Source: UBA11222 sp030652895 | GTDB lineage: Bacteria > Pseudomonadota > Alphaproteobacteria > UBA11222 | DNA length: 64,000 bases | Direction of reading: 5' to 3' | NCBI GenBank assembly: GCA_038318895.1 | Contig: JBBQCS010000001.1 | Span: forward strand, 66,968 to 130,967 | Shown: piece by piece, positions 1-8,655 of the stretch | How the letters are laid out: each line of letters begins with the position of its first letter | How positions within the stretch are numbered: the stretch's first letter is position 1 | Position numbers and translations under genes: made by a program | Notes under the pieces: generated by a model | Told to the model about the DNA's origin: nothing | The model's input: only the letters and a program-made list of their open reading frames with translations | The model's database searches: none

Positions 1-1
1 T

Positions 2-508
2 GAATCCTTAAGCGAGAATACGTCGGATGGTCTTGTCGCCCCGCTGTTCTGGTATCTGCTGGCGGGTCTGCCCGGCATTGCTATCTATAAGGCGGTTAAC
101 ACAGCCGACAGCATGGTAGGATACAAAACGGCGCGGTATATGCAATTTGGCTGGGCATCGGCGCGTATGGATGATGTGTTGAACTTTATTCCCGCGCGCT
201 TGACGGTGCTGTTGTATGCGTTGGCTGCAGTATTTTACGCGCCTGCCAGCCCGTTGGACACCCTGAAGGTGGCCTGGTTTGACGCGCAAAAGCATGCCTC
301 TCCCAATGCCGGCTGGCCGGAAGCGGCGATGGCGGGCGCGCTGGGGTTGCGGCTGGGCGGACCCGGCATGCGCGGCGGCGAACCCCATCCCGATCCCTAT
401 TTTGGCAAGGGGCGGGTGGAATTACGCGCCGCCGATATCACCACTGCGCTGGCGCTATACCGCCGATTATGCACTGTCGTGCTGATTTTAACGCTGGTAA
501 TCGCGTAG
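2..508 (+). CDS. cobD: Adenosylcobinamide-phosphate synthase CobD/CbiB, C-terminal part
   Basis: This integral membrane enzyme attaches the aminopropanol arm to adenosylcobyric acid in cobalamin synthesis. Only the C-terminal ~168 residues are in the window; the reading frame is open from base 2 and the start lies upstream. The visible part carries the family signature: SENTSDG followed by a membrane helix (APLFWYLLAGLPGIAIY), then VNTADSMVGYK, then a basic-flanked second hydrophobic segment (LTVLLYALAAVFY). Near the C-terminus comes the family block around ASPNAGWPEAAMAGALG. It stops 110 bases before an unrelated catabolic gene. Other cobalamin genes (bluB, cbiX, cobA) resume about 9.4 kb to the right. 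Identification is firm; the N-terminal half cannot be judged. Confidence 0.93.
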   Translation, partial: ESLSENTSDGLVAPLFWYLLAGLPGIAIYKAVNTADSMVGYKTARYMQFGWASARMDDVLNFIPARLTVLLYALAAVFYAPASPLDTLKVAWFDAQKHASPNAGWPEAAMAGALGLRLGGPGMRGGEPHPDPYFGKGRVELRAADITTALALYRRLCTVVLILTLVIA

Positions 509-618
509 CAAATAAACCGCTGGACGCAGTGGCCCGCCGGGGTGCTAGACTATGCGCGTTAGTTGCGCATGCGTATCCGGCCGGTCAGGCCTGAACCATA
601 ATAATAATGGAGACGCCC

Positions 619-1818
619 ATGCCCGCGTTAGAATCCATGCGTGTACTCGATTTCACCCAGTGGGAGGCCGGGCCAAGCTGTTCCATGCTGCTCGCCTGGC
701 TGGGTGCCGATGTGGTGAAGCTCGAACCTCCTGGTGGTGAAATCGCCCGCAAGGTGCTTGGCGTCGGGCCTGGGGACAGCCAGTATTTTCTCAATTACAA
801 CGCCAACAAGCGCGGCATTGCGATCAATCTTAAAACGAAAAAAGGCCGCCAGCTGCTTCTGGATATGATCCCGCAGTTTGATGTGTTTGTAGAAAATCAG
901 GGACCAGGGGTGGTCGAGAATCTCAAGCTGGAACCGGAAGTCCTGCAGGCGCTTAACCCAAAGCTGATTTACGCCCGCATCAAGGGGTATGGCCTGAGCG
1001 GTCCCTATAGCGAATATAAAAGCTTTGACCCCCTGGCCCAGGCCGCAAGCGGCGTGTTTTCCATGACCGGGGCTGCGGACGGACCGCCCATGCCGCCCGG
1101 CGCGTCATTCGCCGATACCGGCACTGGGATAACCGCGGCGCTGGGCATTGTCGCCGCCTATGTGCAGCAGCAGCGCACGGGCAAGGGCCAGGTGATCGAG
1201 TTGTCCATGCATGAAGTGATGACCATGTTCATCCGCACCATGACGGCAACGCATTGGGGTCCCGAAAGCGCGCCCGCGCCGCGGCGGAACCATGATGGCT
1301 TTCCGCCCTCTGGCATATACCGCTGCAAGGGGGGCGGGCCGAACGACTATGCGGTGATACTCATCGTGCTGCCCCGCATGTGGCATGCGCTGTGTGATGC
1401 GATTGGCCACCCGGAACTGAAGGACGATCCGCGTTACGCCAATCCGGCGGAGCGCTTCAAAAACGAAGTGGAGCTGAAAGCAATTATTGGCGCGTGGATG
1501 GCGGAGCGCGACAATCGTGAGGTCATGCGGATTCTGGGCGAGGCCGGCGTTCCGGTAAGCGCGACATTTGACACCCAGCAAATGTTCAACGATCCGCACC
1601 TTATCGCGCGCGACTTTTTCAAAAAAGTGCCGCATCCTGAAAAAGGTGAGATCATGATGATGCGCTCACCCATCCGGCTTTCGGATTCCGACGTGCCGAT
1701 AATCGCTGCTCCGCTTGCCGGACAACATACGGCGCAGGTGCTGCAGAAGGAACTGGGGCTAAAAGACGATGAAATCGCCGCACTGATGAATGACGGCGTC
1801 ATAGCAGGAGGAAATTGA
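619..1818 (+). CDS. CaiB/BaiF family (class III) CoA-transferase
   Basis: Class III CoA-transferases move CoA between carboxylic acids through an aspartyl-CoA intermediate. The N-terminus (RVLDFTQWEAGPSCSMLLAWLGADVVKLEPP) is the CaiB nucleotide-binding opening. The expected catalytic Asp lies in ASFADTGTG near residue 166, and the KGGGPNDYAV glycine-rich loop is present. The length of 399 aa is normal. The ATG at 619 is preferred over the in-frame ATG at 607 because GGAGA at 609-613 sits at ribosome-binding distance. The stop is two bases before the ATG of the downstream thiamine-diphosphate enzyme, so the two are co-translated. The pairing suggests that it activates a hydroxy- or dicarboxylic acid to its CoA ester. 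Formyl-CoA:oxalate transferase is one possible member, but the substrate is not determinable here. Confidence 0.9.
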   Translation: MPALESMRVLDFTQWEAGPSCSMLLAWLGADVVKLEPPGGEIARKVLGVGPGDSQYFLNYNANKRGIAINLKTKKGRQLLLDMIPQFDVFVENQGPGVVENLKLEPEVLQALNPKLIYARIKGYGLSGPYSEYKSFDPLAQAASGVFSMTGAADGPPMPPGASFADTGTGITAALGIVAAYVQQQRTGKGQVIELSMHEVMTMFIRTMTATHWGPESAPAPRRNHDGFPPSGIYRCKGGGPNDYAVILIVLPRMWHALCDAIGHPELKDDPRYANPAERFKNEVELKAIIGAWMAERDNREVMRILGEAGVPVSATFDTQQMFNDPHLIARDFFKKVPHPEKGEIMMMRSPIRLSDSDVPIIAAPLAGQHTAQVLQKELGLKDDEIAALMNDGVIAGGN

Positions 1819-1819
1819 G

Positions 1820-3472
1820 ATGGCGAAGATTAGCGGATCGACACTGATGGCCCGTGCGCTGAAGCAGCAGGGCGTACAATATATGTTTGGCATTGTCGGG
1901 TTTCCGGTGATCCCGATCGCCATGGCCGCGCAGCGTGAAGGCATAACCTATATTGGTATGCGCAACGAACAATCCGCCAGCTATGCGGCGCAGGCGGCAG
2001 GCTATATGACCGGGCGGCCACAGGCCTGTCTGGTGGTGTCGGGTCCCGGTGTGGTGCACGGGCTGGCGGGGCTGGCCAATGCGCAATCCAACTGCTGGCC
2101 GATGATATTGATCGGCGGCGCTTCGTCGGTGGAACAAAATGGCATGGGAGCCTTCCAGGAAGAACGCCAGGTCATGCTGGCGTCCCCGTTGTGCAAGTAT
2201 GCGCATGCGGTGGAAAAGGTTGAGCGCATCCCGTTTTATGTCGAGCAGGCGGTGCGCGCGTCGCTGTTTGGCCGGCCGGGTGCGGCCTATCTGGATATGC
2301 CGGATGACGTGATTACAGGGGAAGTGGAAGAGGACAACGTCCACATCGCCGCAACCGTCGGAGAGCCGCCGCGCAGCCTGGCCCCGCAAGAAAGCATAGA
2401 CGCTGCGCTGGACGCATTGCAAAGCGCCAAGCGGCCGCTGATTATTGTCGGCAAGGGCATGGCCTGGTCGCGCGCCGAAGACGAAGTGCGGCAATTGATC
2501 GAACGCACCCAGGTGCCGTTTCTGGCAACTCCCATGGGCAAGGGCGTCGTGCCGGACGATCATCCGCTATCTGTTGGCGGCGCGCGTTCGCATGCCCTGC
2601 AGGAAGCCGATCTGATTTTCCTGCTTGGTGCACGGTTGAACTGGATTTTGCATTTTGGTCTGCCGCCGCGTTACGCCAAGGATGTGCGGGTCGTGCAACT
2701 GGATATTAGTCCCGAGGAAATCGGCAACAACAAGGCGGCGGAAATAGCCCTTGTTGGGGATGGCAAATCAATCGTCGGGCAACTGAACCAGGGTCTTACG
2801 GCGCGGCAATGGTTCTACCCCGCGGAAACATCCTGGCGTCAGGCGATCGCCGCAAAAATCAAGGGCAATCAGGAAACGGTCGCGCCGATGATCGCCGACA
2901 ACACTTCGCCGGTGAATTATTACCGCGCGTTCCGGGACATTACGGCGCGTATTCCGCGCAACGCCATCATTGTCGGCGAGGGCGCCAACACGATGGATAT
3001 TGGCCGTACCCAGATGCCTAATTTCGAGCCACGGTCCCGCCTCGATGCGGGCAGCTATGGCACCATGGGCATCGGGCTTGGTTTTGCCATCGCCGCCGCC
3101 GCCGTACATCCCGACCGTCCGATTGTCGTCGTGCAGGGTGACAGCGCGTTTGGGTTTTCCGGGATGGAGTTTGAGACCGCCGCGCGCTATGGCATGCCGA
3201 TCAAGGTCATTATTCTCAATAATGGCGGCATTGGCGGCGGCGTTCCCGATCAAAAGCCGGGAAGGCCGTTACCCCCGCACGGGCTTTCCTATGACGCGCG
3301 GTATGAACGCATCGCGGAGGCCTTTGGGGGCGCGGGTTATTATGTAACCGACGAAGCGGAACTTGGCCCTGCTCTGGATGCGGCCATGGCGTTCAAAGGC
3401 CCGGCGATCGTGAACGTAAAAATCGCCGCGATGGCAAACCGCAAGCCGCAACAGTTCAATTGGCATGGCTGA
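1820..3472 (+). CDS. Thiamine-diphosphate enzyme, 2-hydroxyacyl-CoA lyase / oxalyl-CoA decarboxylase type
   Basis: A 550-aa enzyme of the acetolactate synthase-like ThDP superfamily. The N-terminal PYR domain has catalytic Glu-50 in MRNEQSASYAAQAAGYM. A central ISP-like domain follows around 190-320, and the C-terminal PP domain has GDSAFGFSGMEFETAARYG (440-458) ending in NNGG (467-470). These blocks are typical of oxalyl-CoA decarboxylase and 2-hydroxyacyl-CoA lyase (HACL). The segment GMGAFQEERQV (109-119) resembles the FQE loop I recall from HACLs more than the YEE loop of oxalyl-CoA decarboxylases. After NNGG the sequence runs IGGG, where I expect an aromatic residue (IY). It probably cleaves a 2-hydroxyacyl-CoA to formyl-CoA plus an aldehyde or ketone, but oxalyl-CoA decarboxylation is not excluded. 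It sits between a CoA-transferase and an MFS carrier. Confidence 0.85.
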   Translation: MAKISGSTLMARALKQQGVQYMFGIVGFPVIPIAMAAQREGITYIGMRNEQSASYAAQAAGYMTGRPQACLVVSGPGVVHGLAGLANAQSNCWPMILIGGASSVEQNGMGAFQEERQVMLASPLCKYAHAVEKVERIPFYVEQAVRASLFGRPGAAYLDMPDDVITGEVEEDNVHIAATVGEPPRSLAPQESIDAALDALQSAKRPLIIVGKGMAWSRAEDEVRQLIERTQVPFLATPMGKGVVPDDHPLSVGGARSHALQEADLIFLLGARLNWILHFGLPPRYAKDVRVVQLDISPEEIGNNKAAEIALVGDGKSIVGQLNQGLTARQWFYPAETSWRQAIAAKIKGNQETVAPMIADNTSPVNYYRAFRDITARIPRNAIIVGEGANTMDIGRTQMPNFEPRSRLDAGSYGTMGIGLGFAIAAAAVHPDRPIVVVQGDSAFGFSGMEFETAARYGMPIKVIILNNGGIGGGVPDQKPGRPLPPHGLSYDARYERIAEAFGGAGYYVTDEAELGPALDAAMAFKGPAIVNVKIAAMANRKPQQFNWHG

Positions 3473-4781
3473 GTCGGTCGAGCAGCTTTCCGTAAAGGAT
3501 CGTCTGTTCGCGCAATGGCGCCGTCCGGATCGAGCGCACACGTTTAGCGGTTGGAAAATAACCGGGGCGTTGTGCGCCATCTATTTTCTTTCTATAGGCG
3601 TAACTTATTACGGGTACGCGGCAATTCTCCCATCCATGATTCTCGATCTTGGCTGGACAAGGGGCGACGCGAGCCTCGGCTTCGCCTTGCTAAGCATTGT
3701 GATCGGGATCGCTGGCCCGTTGGCGGCGTATTCTATCCGGCGGATCGGCGCGCGTAATACCATCATTGCAGGTGGCGCCGTCAATGCCCTGGGCGCGCTG
3801 ATCACCTATTTCACGGATTCATTGCTGCAATATTATGTGGGGGTTGGCGTTGTTATGGCGGTGGGTATAACATTTCAGACCCTTGTCCCCGCCGGGCAGG
3901 TGCTGGCCAACTGGTTTATGCAGCGCCGCGCCCTGACCATGGGGATGTTTCTCTCGATGGGCGGATTTGGCGCGTTTATTTCCACGCCAGCCTTTGCGTA
4001 CCTCGCCACGGCGACGGGCGATTGGCGCGGCGCATGGCTGGTCATGGCTTGTTCGGCGCTTCTGGCCTCGCTGATCGCCTATCTATTTGTGCATAATCAT
4101 CCAGACGATCTGGGACAGCATCAGGACGGCGTGGACCCTTCTTTGCCTCCCGCGCCGGCGGGCAAGACTCGAAGAATGCCCGCTGTCTATCAGACTGCGT
4201 ATCAATGGACGATGCGAGAGGCGGTTCGCACACGGGCATTCTGGACAATTATCACCGCGGCGAGCATCGCGACGATGGGGTTGTCCCTTAGCACCAGTCA
4301 GGCGCTGATTTATTTACATCAAGACCGTGGGATTGATGCGGTGCTTGCGGCGTCGGCGCTGGGAACCGTTGGTCTGATGGGGGCTGTTGGACGATTGTCT
4401 GGCGGGGTGCTCGGCGATCATTTTGAACCGCGCTATATCATGGCGGCAGGATTGACGCTCTTGCTGGTTGGCATGGTGTTGCTGAATTATACGGACAGTG
4501 TCGTACTGGTCTATGCTTACGCGATTTCTCTTGGTTTCGGATACGGCCTGTCATACGTATCCCTGCCGACCCTTGTCGCCAATTATTTCAGCGCGCATGA
4601 TTACGCGAGACTCATCGCGACCAGTTATTTCGTGGTTGTACCGATTAGCGCGATAGCACCGATCGCCGCCGGTTATACCTATGATCAAGTGCATAGTTAT
4701 ACCATCATATTCCTGGGGTTCTCAGTGCTTACAGTCGTGCCCATTGTGATGATGATGATGCTTCGGCCACCCGTCCGCTAG
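3465..4781 (+). CDS. MFS transporter, oxalate/monocarboxylate type
   Basis: A 438-aa major facilitator protein with about twelve hydrophobic segments and a central cytoplasmic loop (around 215-250, rich in P, D and K). Motif-like stretches include RRIGARNTIIAGG after TM2-3 and GRLSGGVLGDHFEPR in the second half. Its ATG lies 8 bases inside the upstream lyase gene, so it is the third cistron of the CoA-transferase/lyase operon. The architecture resembles the OFA and monocarboxylate MFS carriers. By context it probably imports the organic acid that the operon activates and cleaves, but substrate is an inference from position only. Confidence 0.85.
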   Translation: MAESVEQLSVKDRLFAQWRRPDRAHTFSGWKITGALCAIYFLSIGVTYYGYAAILPSMILDLGWTRGDASLGFALLSIVIGIAGPLAAYSIRRIGARNTIIAGGAVNALGALITYFTDSLLQYYVGVGVVMAVGITFQTLVPAGQVLANWFMQRRALTMGMFLSMGGFGAFISTPAFAYLATATGDWRGAWLVMACSALLASLIAYLFVHNHPDDLGQHQDGVDPSLPPAPAGKTRRMPAVYQTAYQWTMREAVRTRAFWTIITAASIATMGLSLSTSQALIYLHQDRGIDAVLAASALGTVGLMGAVGRLSGGVLGDHFEPRYIMAAGLTLLLVGMVLLNYTDSVVLVYAYAISLGFGYGLSYVSLPTLVANYFSAHDYARLIATSYFVVVPISAIAPIAAGYTYDQVHSYTIIFLGFSVLTVVPIVMMMMLRPPVR

Positions 4782-4818
4782 CCGGTGGCCTTCAGTTGTT
4801 TTATGCGTCAACGCATGA

Positions 4819-5709
4819 TCAGACCGCTCTAGCCGCCTTTAAGGTCGCGCGCACTTCGGTGGGGGTGGCAAGCGTGCCGCCAGCAGTAGTGATGGCTTTT
4901 ACGGCGGCCTCGGCGATCTGGACATTGGTCTGGGTGCTGCCATGACGGCCATCCTCCAGGCCCACGCGCACATGCCCGCCCAACTGAACCGCCTGCGCCA
5001 GGATTGGCGACAAATCGACATCCAGCCCGGCGATCATCCACGGCGCATTGGGCGCTTCTTCTTTCAGCAGTTCGTGGAATGCGGTCAGCGCGTAATCGCG
5101 CGGCGGATAGCTGAAGGTGAAATGATCGCTGAACATCAGCCGGTAGATGGGCTGCCCCGCCCTGGGCTGTTCGGCGGCCAGCCGGGCGCCCATGCGGATA
5201 AAGCCCGGTTCATAACAGGCATAGGCCATCGGTACGCCGTGTTCGGCGGAAATGCGCAACCCGGCGCGCACATGGGCGGCGGTGTTGGCGTATAGAAATC
5301 CGTCACGGCCCGCCTTCAAATCCCGTTCATGGGCAAAATTCATGGAGCCGGGATCCAGTGCGCCCCATTCACACAGCCCCCGGTCCGCCAGCCCCTTCAG
5401 CGCCGCAAACCGGTCCGCTGCGCCCTTGGTGCCGGCGATATCCGAATTATCATCGGCGGGCAGGGTGGGATAGACAATGGCGTCGCTATGTTCGCGGACC
5501 CCCGCGACGATAGCCGCGTATAATTCCGGGTCATCCTTCTGCCTGCCTGTGGCTTCGTCATAGGAATGAAAATGAATGATCGCGGCGCCCGCCTTGATGC
5601 AGGCCAGCGCGTCACTGACGATTTCCTTGACGGTTATTGGCAGATGGGGTTGCACTCTCCGCCCCCAGGGGCCGTTGACCGCAACTTCCAGCCAGGTCTT
5701 GTGCGTCAT
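4819..5709 (-). CDS. BKACE family beta-keto acid cleavage enzyme (DUF849)
   Basis: These Zn-dependent TIM-barrel enzymes condense a beta-keto acid with acetyl-CoA and cleave it, giving acetoacetate and a CoA ester. Family marks are EVAVNGPWGRR at the N-terminus, the metal pair in AAIIHFHSYDEATG, ALDPGSMNFA in the middle, and GGHVRVGLEDG near the C-terminus. The chosen ATG at 5709 has AGGA seven bases upstream; a longer in-frame start at 5778 has no support and would add a non-family peptide. The product is 296 aa, usual for BKACEs. It converges on the MFS gene and is divergent from the amidohydrolase at 5849. The substrate class cannot be assigned from the residues I can judge. Confidence 0.88.
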   Translation of the reverse strand: MTHKTWLEVAVNGPWGRRVQPHLPITVKEIVSDALACIKAGAAIIHFHSYDEATGRQKDDPELYAAIVAGVREHSDAIVYPTLPADDNSDIAGTKGAADRFAALKGLADRGLCEWGALDPGSMNFAHERDLKAGRDGFLYANTAAHVRAGLRISAEHGVPMAYACYEPGFIRMGARLAAEQPRAGQPIYRLMFSDHFTFSYPPRDYALTAFHELLKEEAPNAPWMIAGLDVDLSPILAQAVQLGGHVRVGLEDGRHGSTQTNVQIAEAAVKAITTAGGTLATPTEVRATLKAARAV

Positions 5710-5848
5710 GGTTTTCCTCACATCGCATTTTTTCGCAGCTTGAACCGTTTTCAGATGTAATTCAACCAACTCTATCATCCTTGACAGGACGCCTCTGCAC
5801 CTATGAAATGAGCCTTAACAAGAAATCTTTTCGGGAGAGGAATGCGCC

Positions 5849-6970
5849 ATGCGTGACGGATACAAGATCGTTGATACCGATTGCCACCAGATGGAAAATC
5901 AATCCGTATGGTCGGATTATATCGATGCGCCTTTCAAGGGACGCGAACCAAAGCCCGCCGAATATAAAGGCAAAAAATATTTCTGCGTCGAGGGGGAGCC
6001 AGTACAGCCGCCCGAGGAAGAAGGCCATTATCCAATGCACGCCCCGGAATTCCTGGACGCGGTGAACAAGGCGATGCAACGTTTCAAGCGCGCCCGCGAC
6101 ACACGTTTCAGCCCGGAAAGCCGTCTGATGGACATGGACGAAGAAGGCGTTGATATCCAGATCATGTACCCGACCATTGGCGGACAAATTCTGGGACGCG
6201 AATTCAAGGACCCGGAGCTGCTGGCCGCCATCTGCCGCGCCTATAATGACTGGAGCCGGGAATATTGTTCAAAAGATCCCAAACGCCTGCGCTGGGCGGC
6301 GATGCTGCCACTGCAGGCGACCGGCCTGGCGATCGAAGAGGCAAAACGCGCGGCAAGCAACGGCGCTGTGTCATTCTATGTACGGCCCAATCCAATCTGT
6401 GGCCGGGGCCTGCATCATCCCGAAAATTGGCCGCTCTGGGATGTCGTGGAAAAACTGAACATTCCGCTTAGCCTGCATGATAGCGGGTCACCACGCATCC
6501 CCTCATTTGGCGATCGCATGGAATCTCATACGGCGGGGCATATTCTGTCGCACCCGTTTGAGGCGATGTCGGCGATGGCCGGGCTGATCTGGTTTGGCGT
6601 TGCCGAACATTTTCCCAAACTGCGTATCGTACATGTGGAGGCAGACGCGGGCTGGACCCCCTACTGGCTGCAACGCATGGAGCAGCATTATGATTTCTCC
6701 GGAAAGGCGGAACATCCGCACATGCATAAGACACCGACGGAATATTTCAAGCAGAATTTCTTTGTCGCGGCGCGTGGCGATGAACGCACGCTGGGTGCAG
6801 CCATCGATCTGGTGGGGGATGATTACTTTTTGTTCAACACAGATTATCCGCATCCGGACGGCACGTTCCCGTGGGGCATGAAAAGCCTGACGGATCAGCC
6901 GATCTCCTCCGACGCCAAGCGCAAAATACTCTGGGACAATGCGGTACGCGCCTTCAATCTTGCTGCCTGA
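5849..6970 (+). CDS. Amidohydrolase-2 (PF04909) family metal-dependent hydrolase/decarboxylase
   Basis: A 373-aa TIM-barrel protein of the ACMSD-like branch of the amidohydrolase superfamily. Seen are the N-terminal metal site DTDCHQME, MDEEGVDIQIMYPT, LSLHDSG with a conserved His, LRIVHVEADAGWTPYWLQRM, and NTDYPHPDGTFPWGMK containing the C-terminal catalytic Asp. GAGAGGA stands just upstream of the ATG. It is followed after 20 bases by a dehydrogenase gene, likely in one transcript. It is related to, but clearly more distant from, the two tandem amidohydrolases at 14867-17335. Members decarboxylate or hydrolyse carboxylated or cyclic substrates; the substrate here is unknown. Confidence 0.88.
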   Translation: MRDGYKIVDTDCHQMENQSVWSDYIDAPFKGREPKPAEYKGKKYFCVEGEPVQPPEEEGHYPMHAPEFLDAVNKAMQRFKRARDTRFSPESRLMDMDEEGVDIQIMYPTIGGQILGREFKDPELLAAICRAYNDWSREYCSKDPKRLRWAAMLPLQATGLAIEEAKRAASNGAVSFYVRPNPICGRGLHHPENWPLWDVVEKLNIPLSLHDSGSPRIPSFGDRMESHTAGHILSHPFEAMSAMAGLIWFGVAEHFPKLRIVHVEADAGWTPYWLQRMEQHYDFSGKAEHPHMHKTPTEYFKQNFFVAARGDERTLGAAIDLVGDDYFLFNTDYPHPDGTFPWGMKSLTDQPISSDAKRKILWDNAVRAFNLAA

Positions 6971-6990
6971 TCGCACAAAGGAAAAAACAC

Positions 6991-8073
6991 ATGGCGAATA
7001 CCAGCAATTCAAAAAAGGTCGTGCTTATTCCTGGTGAAGACGCAGCGCCCGAAGCGTTTCACCCCACCGTGGCGCTGATCGGCCAGCTCGATGTTCCCAT
7101 TGAATGGGATGTCCCGCCGGTCGGCGAGGCAGGGATCGCGCAAATGGACGATCCATTTCCCGATATTGCGCGGCAGGCCATCGACAATGCCGACTGCACC
7201 CTGTTCGGCTCCACCAACGGAACCAGCGGGCGGGCGATGCGCCATCTGCGCTGGGGCAAGAAAACTTACGCCAATGTGCGCCCGGCGCGCTGGTTTCCCG
7301 GCTGCAACAGCCCGCTCAAGAACCCGCAGGGCATCGATCTGGTGATTGTGCGCGAGAACATGGAAGACACTTATGTCGGCGTGGAGGGCGATCTGGCCGA
7401 CCTGGCGCCGATTAATTTCATCAGCCGGCTGCACCGCAAACCGGTCCAGGATATGGGCAAGGGAAAATATGCACTGAAGGTGATTACGGAGGCTTGCACC
7501 CAGCAGATCACGGCGTTTGCCTGCGAACTGGCGCTGAAACGCTCGGCCGTCAGCGGCAAGCGCCCCCACGTCACCAGCGGCACAAAGCATAATATCTCCC
7601 CCGTCGCCGATGGGTATTTTCTGGAAGTGGCGCGCGAGACGGCAAAAAAATATCCGGATGTGCTGTTCGATTCACTACTCGCTGATGACCTGGTGCACAA
7701 ATTAGTGGTGAAGCCGCAGGCTTTCGATGTCATCGTGCTGCCCAATCTGTATGGGGATCTGTTTTCCGATGCGGCGGGTGGTGTGATCGGTGGACTGGGA
7801 CTGGCTCCCAGCGGGTGCTATGGAAAGGACTATGCCTATTTCGAATCCGCCCATGGTTCGGCCCCCGACATTGCCGGCCAGAACATCATCAATCCGACGG
7901 CGACGATTTTGTCGGCGGCCATGATGCTGGAATATCTGGATTTTACCGAGGCGTCCGCGCGGCTGGTGAAAGCGGTTGAAAAAGTTTATGCGGAAGGCCG
8001 GCATTTGACCCCCGACCAGGGTGGCAAATCAAGCACGACCGAATTCTGTGACGCCGTGGCGAAGATGCTTTAG
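6991..8073 (+). CDS. Isocitrate/isopropylmalate dehydrogenase-family protein
   Basis: A 360-aa NAD(P)-dependent beta-decarboxylating hydroxyacid dehydrogenase. Substrate motif VRENMEDTYVG, the catalytic-Lys region TKHNISPVADGYF, Asp-rich LPNLYGDLFSDAAGG and nucleotide site ESAHGSAPDIAGQNIINPTA are all present. The N-terminal loop, normally IPGDGIGPEV in this family, reads IPGEDAAPEA. The ATG at 6991 has AAAGGA upstream; the longer in-frame reading back to 6871 overlaps the preceding gene. Because a standard leuB exists at 46899 and this gene adjoins an amidohydrolase, I infer a catabolic role rather than leucine synthesis. A housekeeping isocitrate dehydrogenase is possible but the altered loop argues against it. 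Confidence 0.85.
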   Translation: MANTSNSKKVVLIPGEDAAPEAFHPTVALIGQLDVPIEWDVPPVGEAGIAQMDDPFPDIARQAIDNADCTLFGSTNGTSGRAMRHLRWGKKTYANVRPARWFPGCNSPLKNPQGIDLVIVRENMEDTYVGVEGDLADLAPINFISRLHRKPVQDMGKGKYALKVITEACTQQITAFACELALKRSAVSGKRPHVTSGTKHNISPVADGYFLEVARETAKKYPDVLFDSLLADDLVHKLVVKPQAFDVIVLPNLYGDLFSDAAGGVIGGLGLAPSGCYGKDYAYFESAHGSAPDIAGQNIINPTATILSAAMMLEYLDFTEASARLVKAVEKVYAEGRHLTPDQGGKSSTTEFCDAVAKML

Positions 8074-8195
8074 CAGGCTACTGAAAGCCTATATCTTTCT
8101 TGTTCCGGGCGTAGCGGCGAATCTCATCGAACTGCAGCGAGATCCGCCGCGCGCGGCCCGGGCCAACAACAGGTCTGAAATTATAAAGACCGGAT

Positions 8196-8651
8196 TTAAA
8201 CTTTAAGCACATCCTGCAAATGTTCGCCCAGTTGATGCGGGCTCAGATGCGTCAGGTCTTTATGCAATTCAGATTTAATCAGTTTCACCGCCTGCGGATC
8301 GAGATCGGCGCGCAAATCACCTAAGGCTTTTGGCGGCGCCACGAGAATCAGCTGCTCGAAAACATGCGCGTTCAAACCGTCCTTGATGGCGCTCGCCACC
8401 CGCTTGATAAACTCATGCTTGGCATGTTCATGCGGGTCTGTGGATGGCGCCATGGCGTGGCGTCCCGGGCCGGCGCTGCTGAAACTGACGCCAGGGCGGT
8501 CGCTGCCGATTTCATGACTGGCTTGCTTGTTGCCGATCAGATCATGATCAAGGGCGGGAACGAGTCCTGTGCCGGGGCCTTCGTTCAAAAATATGCGCGC
8601 ATGCGCCCCGTCCGCCACCACGACCCAGGTTTTTTTATGCTTGATCTTCAT
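8196..8651 (-). CDS. Host attachment family protein
   Basis: A 151-aa soluble protein matching the family annotated as 'protein required for attachment to host cells' (PF10116 as I recall). The pattern is TWVVVADGAHARIFLN at the start, an insert rich in H, D and G in the middle (DRPGVSFSSAGPGRHA), then HEFIKRVASAIKDGL and LILVAPPKALGDLRADL. The fold resembles eRF1/archaeosine-release-factor-like domains, and the family is widespread in non-pathogens, so the name should not be taken as a function. It lies four bases downstream of the site-2 protease gene on the same strand and probably shares its transcript. Confidence 0.85.
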   Translation of the reverse strand: MKIKHKKTWVVVADGAHARIFLNEGPGTGLVPALDHDLIGNKQASHEIGSDRPGVSFSSAGPGRHAMAPSTDPHEHAKHEFIKRVASAIKDGLNAHVFEQLILVAPPKALGDLRADLDPQAVKLIKSELHKDLTHLSPHQLGEHLQDVLKV

Positions 8652-8655
8652 CTGC

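Noticed and set aside
1105..1635. Long antisense frames inside CoA-transferase and similar genes
   Set aside because: They are shadows of GC-rich coding sequence, with no family motifs or ribosome-binding sites.
4803..4816. Inverted repeat ATGCGT-CA-ACGCAT between MFS and BKACE genes
   Set aside because: The two-base loop cannot form a normal RNA hairpin and there is no T run; not called as a terminator.
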